Numbered from the stretch's first letter, positions 14,606 through 25,428 are shown. The stretch is 58,582 nt of DNA from an uncultured Planctomycetaceae bacterium (GCA_903924405.1 CAIYBH010000022.1:1-58582), one strand, 5' to 3'. Notes: generated by a model from the sequence alone, not told the origin. Translations and numbers: made by a program.

Positions 14606-17413
14606 ATGGCGGTTGATCAGCCGCAGCGGGCGCGATACGTGATCGGTATTGATTCCGGCACGACCAATTCTGCCGTTTGCTGGATTGATTCCGAGAGCGG
14701 CGATGGTCTCGTGCAGACCTTTCTGATTCCGCAGATCGTGAATCCCGGACAGGTTGAGCGACTGGAAACGTTGCCCTCATTTCATTACGAGGGAACCGCC
14801 GAGGAGGCTCGCAGCGGCGCTTTTCGGCTGCCATGGCAGGACGCAGCTCCGCAGAGCGTCGTGGGTGTTTTTGCCAGGGATCAGGGGCGGAGCATTCCCG
14901 GGCGAATGATTGAATCGGCAAAGTCATGGCTGTGTCATCACGGCGTGGATCGTCGGGCGGCAATTCTGCCGTGGCAGGGTGCCACTGATGTGCAGAGGCT
15001 GTCGCCGGTGGACGCGATCTCGCGTTACCTGGGCCATCTGCGAGCCGCCTGGAATGCTCAGCATCCGCAGCATCCCCTGGAGCAGCAGGATGTGATTCTG
15101 ACGATTCCGGCGTCTTTTGACGAAGTGGCTCGGGAATTGACGGTCCTCGCAGCACGCGCGGCTGGAATACCGCGGGTGATTCTGCTTGAGGAACCGCAGG
15201 CGGCTTTCTATTCATGGGTCCATTTTCATCAGCAAACGTGGGAACAGCATGTTGCACCGGGTCAGAAGATTCTGGTCTGTGACATCGGCGGGGGCACCAC
15301 AGACTTCAGCCTGATTCATGTTCGATCCGGCGAGAGCGGTCGGCTGCAGTTTCACCGGGTTGCTGTCGGAGATCACCTGCTGCTGGGAGGCGATAATCTG
15401 GATCTGGCCCTTGCGCACGCGGTGGAAGCGCAACTGGCGGAACGTGTCCAGCTGGATGCGCGGCAATGGAGCCTGCTGGTGCCCGCCTGTCGGCATGCCA
15501 AAGAGACGCTGCTTGGCCCCAATGCTCCGGAGACGCTGACCATCAATCTGTCGGGCGGCGGATCTCGGCTGATCGGTGGATCCCTGCAGACCGAACTGCG
15601 TCGTGATGACGTCTTAAAACTGGTCCTCGAAGGTTTTCTGCCCGACGTCAGACTCGACGATCGGCCACAGCGCCGTCAGTCCGGGTTTCAGGAGTTTGGG
15701 TTACCGTACGCTGCGGACCCCGCCATCACTCGATACCTTGCCGCCTTTCTGCAGTCGCACCGAGGGGCAGGGGAGTGGAATGATCCGCTGCAGGCCCGTC
15801 CGGACATTGTGCTGTTTAATGGGGGGTTCTTTGAGAGTCCGGTGCTGCGTCAGCGGATGATCACAGTCCTTGAGCAGTTGTTTCGGCCGTGGGATCCCGC
15901 ATGGACTCCGACCGTGCTGCGAAACGATCGACTGGATCTTGCGGTGGCGCAGGGTGCAGCGTCATTCGGAATGGTGCGTCGCGGACATGGTGTTCGAATT
16001 GTTGCCGGTTTGGCGCGAACGTATTACATCGGCGTGGAACAGCCCGATGGAAGTCGCGCAGCGCTCTGTCTGGTACCGGCTGGAACAGAGGTGACTGGTG
16101 AAACCATCACAATGGAGCGTCAGTTTCAGGTGCGAACGGCCGAACCGGTTGAGTTTCCGATTCTGGTTTCAGGAACGCGACTGACGGACGCACCGGGGGC
16201 AATCGTCCCGATCGACCCGGAGCAGTTGACAGGGCTTCCGCCGATTCGCACGGTGCTCACCAGTCGCAAGCGTGGCGAAGCGGCTGTGGCTGATGTTCGG
16301 CTATCCGCGCGACTGACCGAAATCGGCACTCTGGAATTGTGGTGTGAGCAGGTCGATGGTGGTCGACGGTGGCAACTGCAATTCGACGTCCGGTCAGCGA
16401 CAGAAACTGATCGTGAGAGTCATCAGGGGATGGCTGAGCAATCGGGAATTGTGGATCAGGAGACGATTCAGTCGGCCGCGGCGGTGTTGCGGAGTGTTTT
16501 CGGCAGCGAGGCCAGTGTGAAGCCGGACGAAACCATGACGCGACTCACGACCGTCGTGGGAGTCTCCCGCGGGGACTGGCCACCGTCACTGCTGCGGGCC
16601 ATCTGGGCCGAGCTGATGGAGCTGAATGACGGTCGCCGAAAAAGCGCTGTGCATGAAGCGCGATGGCTGAATCTGGCCGGATACTGCCTGCGACCGGGCT
16701 TCGGAATGGCGGCCGACGACTGGCGGGTGGAAGAAACGTGGCGTGTGCTGGGGGGCCGACTACTGCACGCGGATCCGGCCTGTCTGGCCGAGCTGCGGAC
16801 GCTGTGTCGCCGGATGGCTGGTGGATTCACAGCGGGTCGCCAGAATCAGCTGGCTTCGCTGATTCTTCCCGCGATTCGGCAGCGATTTCGTCAGGTTCGC
16901 ACAGGGCGGGGCAAAGCCGCCCCCTATGCGTCCGGCAATCACGAAGCCGCAGAAATCTGGCGGATGCTGGGATCACTGGAACTCCTTGATCAGTCACTGC
17001 GACAGGAGCTTGGAGACATGGCGCTGGACCTGATGTTTCGAGCGTCTTTCGAACCCGTAAGCACGGCCTTGACATGGATGCTGGGACGTTTGGGGGCTCG
17101 GGTTCCGGTCTATGGGCCACTGAACCTGGTACTCCCGGTGTCCATCGTAAAAGACTGGATCGACACCCTGCTGAACGCTGGCGATCTGTCGGAAGGCACA
17201 ACGCAACTGGCTCTGATGCAGCTGTGTCGGAAAACGGGCGATCGTTATCGTGAGATTGAGGAATCGCAACGCCGTCGAGTCGTCGAGCGGATGCAGCACG
17301 CCGGAGCAAAACCATCTCTGCTGCGGCTGATCACCGAGGGCGGACCGCTGGATCGCGACGAAGCCGCGTTGATTGTCGGCGAATCTCTGCCAACAGGCCT
17401 GCGCTTGATGTAA
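14606..17413 (+). CDS. Hsp70-family protein (DnaK-like ATPase domain, large C-terminus)
   Basis: From the ATG at 14606 the product is 935 aa. It opens with the actin-like ATPase phosphate-1 loop VIGIDSGTTNSAVCW, has phosphate-2 motif VCDIGGGTTDFSLIHV, an IPASFDEVARELT segment and LLEEPQAAFYSW, as in DnaK. It then diverges, with no DnaK-type substrate lid, and has a long C-terminal region like the DUF3731-type Hsp70 relatives. It is longer than DnaK (about 640 aa), lacks a neighbouring DnaJ or GrpE gene, and its client is unknown. The frame is open back to 14315, but the extension overlaps a repeat element. The exact start is uncertain because no strong ribosome binding site precedes 14606. 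Confidence 0.85.
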   Translation: MAVDQPQRARYVIGIDSGTTNSAVCWIDSESGDGLVQTFLIPQIVNPGQVERLETLPSFHYEGTAEEARSGAFRLPWQDAAPQSVVGVFARDQGRSIPGRMIESAKSWLCHHGVDRRAAILPWQGATDVQRLSPVDAISRYLGHLRAAWNAQHPQHPLEQQDVILTIPASFDEVARELTVLAARAAGIPRVILLEEPQAAFYSWVHFHQQTWEQHVAPGQKILVCDIGGGTTDFSLIHVRSGESGRLQFHRVAVGDHLLLGGDNLDLALAHAVEAQLAERVQLDARQWSLLVPACRHAKETLLGPNAPETLTINLSGGGSRLIGGSLQTELRRDDVLKLVLEGFLPDVRLDDRPQRRQSGFQEFGLPYAADPAITRYLAAFLQSHRGAGEWNDPLQARPDIVLFNGGFFESPVLRQRMITVLEQLFRPWDPAWTPTVLRNDRLDLAVAQGAASFGMVRRGHGVRIVAGLARTYYIGVEQPDGSRAALCLVPAGTEVTGETITMERQFQVRTAEPVEFPILVSGTRLTDAPGAIVPIDPEQLTGLPPIRTVLTSRKRGEAAVADVRLSARLTEIGTLELWCEQVDGGRRWQLQFDVRSATETDRESHQGMAEQSGIVDQETIQSAAAVLRSVFGSEASVKPDETMTRLTTVVGVSRGDWPPSLLRAIWAELMELNDGRRKSAVHEARWLNLAGYCLRPGFGMAADDWRVEETWRVLGGRLLHADPACLAELRTLCRRMAGGFTAGRQNQLASLILPAIRQRFRQVRTGRGKAAPYASGNHEAAEIWRMLGSLELLDQSLRQELGDMALDLMFRASFEPVSTALTWMLGRLGARVPVYGPLNLVLPVSIVKDWIDTLLNAGDLSEGTTQLALMQLCRKTGDRYREIEESQRRRVVERMQHAGAKPSLLRLITEGGPLDRDEAALIVGESLPTGLRLM

Positions 17414-17488
17414 CCGCGTACCCCGCCCATCCCCACTATCGAAGGGCGATTTTCGAGGCGGGCAATTTTTTGGGGAGGGCGACGTTCG

Positions 17489-17760
17489 GGGAGGGCGAAG
17501 TTCCACCTGAGCCGATTTTGTGAGCGGCGACGCGTTAGCGGCCGGTTGCGATTTTCAGGGAGGGCGAAGTTCCACCTGAGCCGAAAAACCAAGCCAAGGG
17601 GAGGGCGAAGTTCCACCTGAGCCGAAAAACCCAAGCCAAGGGGGAGGGCGAAGTTCCACCTGAGCCGGAAAACCAAGCCACGGGGAGGGCGAAGTTCCAT
17701 CTGAGCCGAAAAACCAAGCCAAGGGGGAGGGCGAAGTTCCACCTGAGCCGAAAAAACCAG
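17489..17760 (+). repeat. Tandem array of GGGAGGGCGAAGTTCC units
   Basis: Six copies of the 26-bp unit GGGAGGGCGAAGTTCCACCT-GAGCCG start near 17489, 17558, 17599, 17642, 17682 and 17725. The last five are separated by AAAAACCAAGCCAAGG-like spacers, giving a period of about 40-43 bp. On the minus strand the units would encode repeated RLRWNFALP peptides, but no real gene is implied. Confidence 0.9.
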
Positions 17761-17765
17761 GTTTG

Positions 17766-17820
17766 CGGCTTGGCAGGAGCCGCGCCCTCCCAAGCCGCGC
17801 CCTCCCAAGCCGCGCCCTGC
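17766..17820 (+). repeat. AGCCGCGCCCTCCCA tandem repeat
   Basis: Three 15-bp AGCCGCGCCCTCCCA-like units follow GCGGCTTGGCAGG and end the composite array. A similar tail follows the single unit at 521-546. Confidence 0.75.
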
Positions 17821-17969
17821 ATAGAACCGACCGTTTTCAAGAGGAATTGGCCAAATCGGAGTGCGAATTTCCGAATTCAGCGGGTATTCTTTGCGGTCGA
17901 TGGGTTCGGAGTGTTCCGGCGAACAATTCGGGTCGTGCAGCGGTCAGACACGACAGAGTGGAATGCGTC

Positions 17970-19418
17970 ATGCTTCGGTTTGAAACGTCAACTCCGGGGT
18001 TGGGAAACACGTCGCGTCGCGAATGGCTGCGGCTGGGTGGCCTTGCCGGAATCAACTGGGCACTGCCGGGATTGATCCCCGCTCGCGCCGGCGCCGACAC
18101 TCAGGCAAATCCCGCATCCCTGCCCCCCGGATTCGGAAAAGCGAAATCTGTCATCGTGGTCTTTGCCAGTGGTGGTCAGAGCCAGCTGGACACGTGGGAT
18201 CCCAAACCGGACGCGCCTGCCGAGGTGCGGGGTGAATTTGGGTCCATCGCCACGTCAGTTTCCGGTGTCAGATTTTCAGAGCACATGCCGCAGCTTGCCC
18301 GCGTGGCCGATCGTCTGACGATTGTCCGCAGCATGTCGCATGAAGACCTCGACCATGGTTCGGCGTTCTACCTGTCCATGACAGGGCGTTACCATCGTCG
18401 CAAATCCGGAAATCCTCTGCCGACACCCGAGGATCAACCGTGCTACGGATCCGTGCTGCAGCGTGTGCGACCCGCGACACAGTTTTCACAGACGGCCGTG
18501 CATCTGAATGGGCCGGCTGAAGTGCCGGAAATGATTGCACCAGGCCAGTTCGGTGGATTCCTGGGACGCGGCTACGACCCGATGACCCTCGGCGATGTGT
18601 CTCTCGACAGGATCGCGGTCCCGTCACTGATTCCTCAGGACGATCTGCCGCCAGTGCGTCTGGAAGCCCGCCGCAGCCTGCTGCAGTCGGTAGAATCCAG
18701 CATGAGGTTGCTGGAGGGGCACCGCACCATGCTGGATCGAAGTGATCTGTATCAGCAGGCATTCGACATGCTGGCACGTCCGCAGTCCCGTGATGCGTTT
18801 GATCTCAGCCGTGAACCCGATTCGGTTCGCGATCGCTATGGACGCAATCGATCCGGCCAGGCCTGTCTACTGGCCCGCCGACTGGTTCAGGCCGGTGTCC
18901 CTCTTGTGACAGTCATCTGGTCCCACAGCAATCGGGGCCAGGACAAAGCCCCCACGAACACCGACACCTATGGCTGGGATAACCACAACGACATCTTCTA
19001 TGGTCTGAAGAATCACCTGCTGCCACGGTTTGATCAGGGATTCTCTGCTCTGATTGAAGATCTTGATCAGCGGGGGATGCTGGAAGACACGCTGGTCATC
19101 TGTCTGGGGGAGTTTGGTCGGGCTCCACTGGTCGCACTGGAGCCACGATTTGCCGGAGCTTCCCCCGGCCGCAAGCACTGGAGCTGGGTCTATTCCATCG
19201 CCATGGCAGGTGCAGGAGTGCAGCGTGGTGCTGTGCTGGGGGCATCGGACCAGCGCGGTGCCTATCCCATCGAACAGGCCTACGGACCATGGGATGTGAT
19301 CGCCACCATGTTTTCTGCGCTGGGAGTTAACCCGGAGCAGCACTACTTTGACTTGCTGAACCGACCCATTCGAATCAGTGATGGACAGGTCATGCGGGGC
19401 ATTTACGGCCCCACATAA
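17970..19418 (+). CDS. DUF1501 family secreted protein
   Basis: The 482-aa protein has a twin-arginine signal (SRREWLRLGGLAGINWALPG) and the DUF1501 layout: SVIVVFASGGQSQLDTWDPK, then RMSH-like 'RSMSHEDLDHGSAFYLSMTG', DRYGRNRSGQACLLARRLVQ, and near the end LVICLGEFGRAPLV and GRKHWSWVYSIAMAG. DUF1501 proteins share the alkaline-phosphatase/sulfatase-like fold and are very abundant in planctomycetes; the reaction is unknown. Most are encoded next to DUF1549/DUF1553 cytochrome-type genes, which are absent here. The ATG at 17970 is chosen because the frame upstream runs into the repeat array. Confidence 0.92.
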   Translation: MLRFETSTPGLGNTSRREWLRLGGLAGINWALPGLIPARAGADTQANPASLPPGFGKAKSVIVVFASGGQSQLDTWDPKPDAPAEVRGEFGSIATSVSGVRFSEHMPQLARVADRLTIVRSMSHEDLDHGSAFYLSMTGRYHRRKSGNPLPTPEDQPCYGSVLQRVRPATQFSQTAVHLNGPAEVPEMIAPGQFGGFLGRGYDPMTLGDVSLDRIAVPSLIPQDDLPPVRLEARRSLLQSVESSMRLLEGHRTMLDRSDLYQQAFDMLARPQSRDAFDLSREPDSVRDRYGRNRSGQACLLARRLVQAGVPLVTVIWSHSNRGQDKAPTNTDTYGWDNHNDIFYGLKNHLLPRFDQGFSALIEDLDQRGMLEDTLVICLGEFGRAPLVALEPRFAGASPGRKHWSWVYSIAMAGAGVQRGAVLGASDQRGAYPIEQAYGPWDVIATMFSALGVNPEQHYFDLLNRPIRISDGQVMRGIYGPT

Positions 19419-19471
19419 GACCATACCATTCGCCATTCCCGAAGCCTGCCGGACTCAGCCGACGAACAGCC

Positions 19472-20457
19472 TCAGAAATCACCGTTCGGAGCAGAATCGG
19501 CGCGATGAATCAGACTGCTCAGCAGGCTGGTGGAAATGTCACGACTGATGGCGCGCAGACTGCCATCGGCAACGAGGAAATTGACCTGGTGCGGGTGATA
19601 GCTGCCAAAGCCCCCGACACGCAGGGATCTGGCCTGCAGTTGCTGTTTTTTCTCATCCGTCAGTTCATCATCGGGTACGATGTCCTCGGACTGCTGGTTG
19701 AGCCCGTTGACGTCATTCATCAGTCGCAGCGGCGCACCATTTCGCAACGTACCACGGTCCCCCAGAATCCAGCCATGACCGTACAGTCCTGAATTCCATT
19801 CGCCCAGCAGCAGCGTGTTGGAACTTCCGTCAGGAATCGCCGTCAGCGATTCTGAACTGTTAACATACAGCAAGCCGTCGGCATCTGTATCCAGCGGCTT
19901 CTCTGTGCTGTGATGACAACCGGCATAGTTCGAAACTCTGCCTCGGTTCACACCACTCGCGCCGGGGTTTGAAGGACAGTTCAGGACTGAGAGTTCGGGA
20001 TGATCCGGAATCGTCGTCGTCAGGGTGCTCGCTGTCATGCCGTCCTGTGGCAGAGGCGCCGACACATCAGTGATTGGCAATGGGTTCAGGCTGGAGCTGA
20101 AAAACGAGGCTAACGGCTTTTCGGAATTGACCTGCCGAAACACTCCCTCATGCCCCAGATGCGGAAGTATCTGGGCGACCCAGCCGATCCCGTCCGGCAG
20201 TTGTCGATGTGTCACCGGAGTCACCGTGCTGACGCTGCCAGGTGGCAGAACGCGGAACAGCTGATTGTAGTTACTCAGCGCTAATCCCAGCTGTCGGAGC
20301 TGGTTCTGACACTGCAACCGCCGCGCAGACTCACGACATGACTGCACGGCCGGAAGCAACAGCGCGACCAGAATCGAGATGACGGCGATGACCACCAGCA
20401 GTTCCAGCAGCGTAAATCCACGCGGAGCATTCCTGCGACGCTCATTGGCAGAGGGCA

Positions 20458-20458
<1 letters not shown>
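19472..20458 (-). CDS. DUF1559 pilin-like protein (second of pair)
   Basis: The 328-aa protein begins with a type IV pilin / pseudopilin leader: a basic segment, prepilin cleavage motif [18 protein letters not shown], and a hydrophobic helix ending [21 protein letters not shown] beta-rich domain follows, with the C-terminal H-x9-DG motif ([13 protein letters not shown]) that defines DUF1559. It is the last gene of the coupled assembly operon; its start overlaps the previous stop as TGATG. DUF1559 proteins are abundant in planctomycetes and are suspected fibre or surface subunits. The operon context supports this. Confidence 0.93.
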
Positions 20459-21398
<940 letters not shown>

Positions 21399-21402
<4 letters not shown>

Positions 21403-21857
21403 GGGGTAATACTTCCTGTACGGGTAATCTGACACGTCTGAGCGGACTCGACTGGGTATCTGGCAGTGACGATCAGCGTTGTCTGATCAACAGTGATCTG
21501 AATGGCAGCAGAATTTGTCTGATGAATTGTTCCGGCAGGCAGGTTGCAGGTCGTGCCCGCCCACTGCGGCTCGTCCCGCAGTCGCGATACAGCATACCGG
21601 TAAGCAGAATCCGCCAGTTTTTCCGTCTGCAGCCGGAACAACTGCGTTTGTTCGTTTCGCCGATCCGCAAGGACTCGCTGCACCTGCTGCGCAATCAGCG
21701 CCGAAACCAGAAGCAGCGACACAAGTGCCAGAATCACCACAGAGCCCCGGCGGGAATTCGCCCTGGACCGAACGCCAGTCCATCGCAGCCCGGAAGGCTG
21801 CCTTGTCCGCCCGCAGAACCAGGGACGCTGCCGTTCAGAACGACACAACAGCTTCAT
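21399..21857 (-). CDS. PilX/GspK-like minor pseudopilin
   Basis: The 152-aa protein has a basic N-terminus, then [20 protein letters not shown], a hydrophobic helix preceded by Arg-Gly as in the PilX/GspK minor pilins, which lack the usual Glu at position 5. The remainder ([28 protein letters not shown]) has the helix typical after such N-termini. It overlaps both neighbours by 4 nt (ATGA), so it is translationally coupled. In type II secretion, GspK caps the pseudopilus tip; this is much shorter than a canonical GspK (about 300 aa). Confidence 0.75.
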
Positions 21858-22465
21858 GGTGACACTCCGGCAAGTTGAGAAGGAACAACAAGCTGAATCT
21901 CAATGATCCCCGCACTCACGGTGGAAGCCGGAATCACAGGCAGGGCGACCGCTTCGGGCTTGTTCAGAACAGCTCCACCATTTCCCGCCTCCGGATACCG
22001 GACAAAAGGTGATGGCTCCTGAATCCTGACCAGCACGCGCTGTGGTGTCTCCTGCAGAAAACGAACCTGTGTCCCCGCCGGAAATACGTAACGTTCCCGA
22101 TGACTGACCTGAGCATTCACGGATTCCTCGCGCGAAACAATTCCCCGCTGAATCCTCCAGTCAATCCGAGTGACGTTATCAGACTGCAACTGCATTTCGG
22201 ATTCCGTGATTGAGACAGGTCCGGCACGACGCAGGTCTCCGCGCAGTTGCTGTTCCATGCGACTCAGACTGTTCAGCAGCAGCACAGTGCTGCGTTCCGT
22301 CCGGTCCGCTTTCAGCACTGTATGCAGACACAGACCACAGACGCCGGAAAGAGCCGCGATCAACGCCATGTTGACAGACATGCTGACCAGCAGACCGCCC
22401 ATCCGCCTGATCGTTTCACAACCTTCGGTTGCCGTTCTGTACGACGAGCGACTCAGGATCTTCAT
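21854..22465 (-). CDS. GspJ-like minor pseudopilin
   Basis: The 203-aa protein has an N-terminal Arg-Arg-Met-Gly segment followed by a hydrophobic helix (GGLLVSMSVNMALIAALSGVCG), then LNSLSRMEQQLRGDLRRAG, the pattern seen in GspJ/PulJ where a long helix leads to a beta domain. The canonical GFTLIE cleavage motif is replaced, so processing may be atypical. It overlaps genes on both sides by 4 nt. The assignment rests mainly on topology and position between the other two pseudopilins. Confidence 0.65.
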   Translation of the reverse strand: MKILSRSSYRTATEGCETIRRMGGLLVSMSVNMALIAALSGVCGLCLHTVLKADRTERSTVLLLNSLSRMEQQLRGDLRRAGPVSITESEMQLQSDNVTRIDWRIQRGIVSREESVNAQVSHRERYVFPAGTQVRFLQETPQRVLVRIQEPSPFVRYPEAGNGGAVLNKPEAVALPVIPASTVSAGIIEIQLVVPSQLAGVSP

Positions 22466-22890
22466 AGAGCACCTCCGGACACTTCAGGCCAGATGACGAG
22501 GCTGACATGCTGTGCAACCTGTCCGACTCCATTGCGACGTGAAATCTTCAAACGCACTCCTCCGGGAAGTTTGGCCTCAGGCTGATCCATGGCGACCACC
22601 TCCGCCGTCAATTCCGCGTCCGGGTAACGACGACGAAACCACTCAGACAGTGCCCAGGTCCCGCCAGATCGCTCTGCACCAGCCTGCTCAAGATTATTCA
22701 GTTCAATCCGCGCGAATGCCTCAAACTTCTGCAACTGCCGCTGCTGCCCGACGGCTGCCAGACCCGGGACGAGAACGGCCATGATTGTTCCTGTAATGAT
22801 CGCCGCAATGATCATTTCCGTGGCAAAACTTCCCGCTCGACTGCGATTGTGACCACCACCGGCCACAGACAGCACGGTGACCAACCTCAT
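22462..22890 (-). CDS. GspI-like minor pseudopilin
   Basis: The 142-aa protein has a basic leader and AGSFATEMIIAAIITGTIMAVLVPGL, a pilin-like helix with Glu five residues after the Ser-Phe cleavage-like position (S-F-A-T-E). A short beta domain with ELTAEVVAMDQ and GVRLKISR follows. I chose the ATG at 22890 because it overlaps the GspF stop by 4 nt (ATGA); the frame extends to 22929. It is the first of three small pseudopilin-like genes in the operon. Confidence 0.7.
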   Translation of the reverse strand: MRLVTVLSVAGGGHNRSRAGSFATEMIIAAIITGTIMAVLVPGLAAVGQQRQLQKFEAFARIELNNLEQAGAERSGGTWALSEWFRRRYPDAELTAEVVAMDQPEAKLPGGVRLKISRRNGVGQVAQHVSLVIWPEVSGGAL

Positions 22891-23954
22891 GACAGATCTC
22901 CGATCAGTTTGACAAGAGGAGCAAACCACGCCACACAGACAAATAACACAATGGCCCCCAGTCCCAGCGTAATCACCGGCCCGAGACAGATAAGAAACCG
23001 TGTGAAACGGCGCTGCCTGCGCTGATCTATCGCCGTGGCCAGATGACGCATGGCCCAGTCCGTATGCCCCGAAGTTTCCGCTGAACTGAGAAACGCGTAT
23101 TCCCGCGCACTCAGCAGCCGCACCTGCCGCAGAGCCTTCAGCAGGTGAGTTCCTGCCAGAACACGATCCCGCAGCTCAATAATTCGAGTGGCCGCACGCC
23201 CCTCCGGAAGTTCATGAATAGTGGCATCCAGTGCCACAGAAATCGGAGTCTCTGTGGCAATACTGATTCCCAGAACCCGCAGAATTCCGGGCGTCCAGTA
23301 ACGCGGCCAGAGACGCGCCAACGGAACATAACCACGCATTAACTTTGTTTGTGCTGTCTTCCAGGTAACCCAGACAATGCCCACAGCCAGTCCCAGTCCG
23401 GGCATCACTGTCAGATACAATGTTTTGTCAAAAATCTGCAGCAGAATCAGCATCTGCTGAGAGATCCCGGGTAATTCAAGACCAAATCCCTCAAAAATGT
23501 CTTTGAATTTCGGCGCGATAAAGATCGCCAGAAACTGCAGCAGCGAGTAAATCACGACGCAACAACCGCCACACCACAGCAGCATAACTTCCGGAGCTAA
23601 CAAGCCCGATTGCTCGCGCGCACAACGACGCCCGATTCGACTGGCCTCATCCAGCAGCACACTGGCAAGACAACCACCACGCTCCGCGACACTGACGGCC
23701 GAAATCGTTTCCGCCGGAAGCAGGTTTTCCACAAGCGACATGGCCACGGACAACGAATGTCCACTTTCCAGCAGGCTGACAAACAATTGGATTTTCTCAC
23801 GCCAGTCGCCGGCACTTTCCCGTTCATGGGCTCGCAGGGTTTCCAGCAGCGAATCACCATGTCCAATAGCACCGGACAGCATCAGCAACAGTGAGGACTG
23901 CCGCAGCGGTTCCGGCTTGTTCCACGCATACAACCATTGGCGAATATAGCTCAT
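22887..23954 (-). CDS. GspF-like inner-membrane platform protein (paralogue 3 in transcription order)
   Basis: The 355-aa protein has a T2SSF-type cytoplasmic helical domain (LLESGHSLSVAMSLVENLLPAE) followed by SVAERGGCLASVLLDEASR, a transmembrane pair near LAIFIAPKFKDIFEGFGLELP, a second helical half (RVLGISIATETPISVALDA) and a C-terminal membrane helix (VITLGLGAIVLFVCVAWFAPLVKL). GspF/PilC proteins form the membrane platform worked by the ATPase. Its stop overlaps the next gene by 4 nt, and 42 bp separate it from the GspF before it. Confidence 0.88.
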   Translation of the reverse strand: MSYIRQWLYAWNKPEPLRQSSLLLMLSGAIGHGDSLLETLRAHERESAGDWREKIQLFVSLLESGHSLSVAMSLVENLLPAETISAVSVAERGGCLASVLLDEASRIGRRCAREQSGLLAPEVMLLWCGGCCVVIYSLLQFLAIFIAPKFKDIFEGFGLELPGISQQMLILLQIFDKTLYLTVMPGLGLAVGIVWVTWKTAQTKLMRGYVPLARLWPRYWTPGILRVLGISIATETPISVALDATIHELPEGRAATRIIELRDRVLAGTHLLKALRQVRLLSAREYAFLSSAETSGHTDWAMRHLATAIDQRRQRRFTRFLICLGPVITLGLGAIVLFVCVAWFAPLVKLIGDLS

Positions 23955-23996
23955 GATGACATCCGATTCTTCAGGTCCGAAGCACTCACCATGGAC

Positions 23997-25373
23997 TTAA
24001 GTCAGATCGTTCAGAAGTTTCAGCAGTGGCAGAAACAGACCAATGACCAGCAAACCGCAGAGACCGCCCATGATGATCACTGTCATTAACTCCAGCACCA
24101 CGATCAGAATCGCCCCATGCCCCGTAGCGGCATTCTCCAGAGATCTGGCAAATCCCTCAAAAACCTGAGCCGTATCCACTTCAGAATGACGTTCGGTCGT
24201 GCGTCGCTGAATCTGACCCAGCAGCGAGATCGGCAGGCCTCGCAGATAGCGCCCCTGCTCATAATCATCCCCTCCCTGCTCCAGTACCGCCGCAACCGCA
24301 ACACCTTCTCGCGCCGCCTGCTTCAATCCGGCCCCCTCCGTCGCAGTCACCAGGGCCACCGATGGCGTCACTCGATTTCGCAGCAGGACGGCCAGAGTTC
24401 GACAAATCCTCGCCTGAACCAGCCAGCGAATGCTGGTTCCCAGCAGCGGCATGCGACTGGACACAAAAGCCAGTGAATCCAGCGTGACGATGACGTAAAC
24501 TGTGCATAATCCCAGCAGCATTCCTGCCACAGTCACAGGGATCAGCAGCCCGCCAGGCGCTCCCAGGAACTCGCTCAGCCCCAACAGCACCGCGGTCGCC
24601 AGTGGTATCTCCAGACCAAAACCTGCAAAGATCTGAGCAAACTGCGGAACCACGGTCCCAAGAAATGCCACGATGCCGGTGCCAAGCAGAGACGCCAACA
24701 CGAATGGCCCCATCAGATGAGACGCCAGGCGATGCCTCTGCGTGCGCATCTCCGTCACCTCCGGAATCAGCTCGGCAATCGAAATCGCTTTCAATTCCGA
24801 ATCAATCTTCGATGACTGCAACGCCCTCAGTTCTTCCGGCACCAGCGGTTGCTGCTCCGCGGCATTCACGTGCCCCGACTCCAGCCGATCAGCAATCTGC
24901 AGCAGTGTCCGCCGCGGAGCCACCATCAGCAACAGACGCAGGCGCATCCAGATCACCCAGAACAGGATTGTTAAGGTCAGACAACCGAGAAGAACCCCCG
25001 CGGATAATCCGGCTCCGAACACCAGAATTGCCGACACCACAGTAAACAGCAGCGCCGAACCGGTCAGCCACGGCATCAGCATCAGCAACGGGTGCTCCAG
25101 CGGCTCCTCGGCCATCGCCCGCACCGCTTCATGCGATGGCAGCCCCGTCAGCAAGGCTTCCCGCAACCGCTCGCCCACTCGCAGCTGCACAAGTCGCGGA
25201 AGTTCTGATCGCTGAGCCAGAAGCCCCGCGTGTACAGACAGGCACCGGGCCTCGACCAACACCAACCCGCGCTCCGACAGCAGAGCCGCCAGGGCCCCCG
25301 TGTCTTCCGCATCCTGCACGCCGAAAATCAGATGACCAGTCTGATGTCTGGCCTGGTATTGAAAAGTTTGCAT
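23997..25373 (-). CDS. GspF-like inner-membrane platform protein (paralogue 2)
   Basis: The 458-aa protein starts MQTFQYQARHQTGHLIFGVQ, the small beta unit ('Y-x-A-x-x-x-G') that opens classical GspF/PilC, so it is the most canonical of the three. It has membrane segments near LLTVVSAILVFGAGLSAGVLLG and LLGTGIVAFLGTVVPQFAQIFAGFGLEIP (the conserved P-x-F motif), and ends with ELMTVIIMGGLCGLLVIGLFLPLLKL. It sits in the middle of the GspF trio, with 55- and 42-bp gaps to its neighbours. Confidence 0.9.
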   Translation of the reverse strand: MQTFQYQARHQTGHLIFGVQDAEDTGALAALLSERGLVLVEARCLSVHAGLLAQRSELPRLVQLRVGERLREALLTGLPSHEAVRAMAEEPLEHPLLMLMPWLTGSALLFTVVSAILVFGAGLSAGVLLGCLTLTILFWVIWMRLRLLLMVAPRRTLLQIADRLESGHVNAAEQQPLVPEELRALQSSKIDSELKAISIAELIPEVTEMRTQRHRLASHLMGPFVLASLLGTGIVAFLGTVVPQFAQIFAGFGLEIPLATAVLLGLSEFLGAPGGLLIPVTVAGMLLGLCTVYVIVTLDSLAFVSSRMPLLGTSIRWLVQARICRTLAVLLRNRVTPSVALVTATEGAGLKQAAREGVAVAAVLEQGGDDYEQGRYLRGLPISLLGQIQRRTTERHSEVDTAQVFEGFARSLENAATGHGAILIVVLELMTVIIMGGLCGLLVIGLFLPLLKLLNDLT

Positions 25374-25428
25374 GACCCCGCCGCTTCAGAAAGAACTCAG
25401 CCCTGACCGCACCACTCACAACCCGGCG

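Larger units (their letters stand above)
17414..17969. other. Intergenic region with tandem array
   Basis: Most of this 556-bp gap is the GGGAGGGCGAAGTTCC array and its GC-rich tail. The last 150 bp before the DUF1501 gene look unique and should hold its promoter. Confidence 0.6.

Noticed and set aside
17245..17840. Minus-strand ORFs with repeated RLRWNFALP peptides
   Set aside because: They come from the GGGAGGGCGAAGTTCC tandem array in two frames and overlap the end of the Hsp70 gene.
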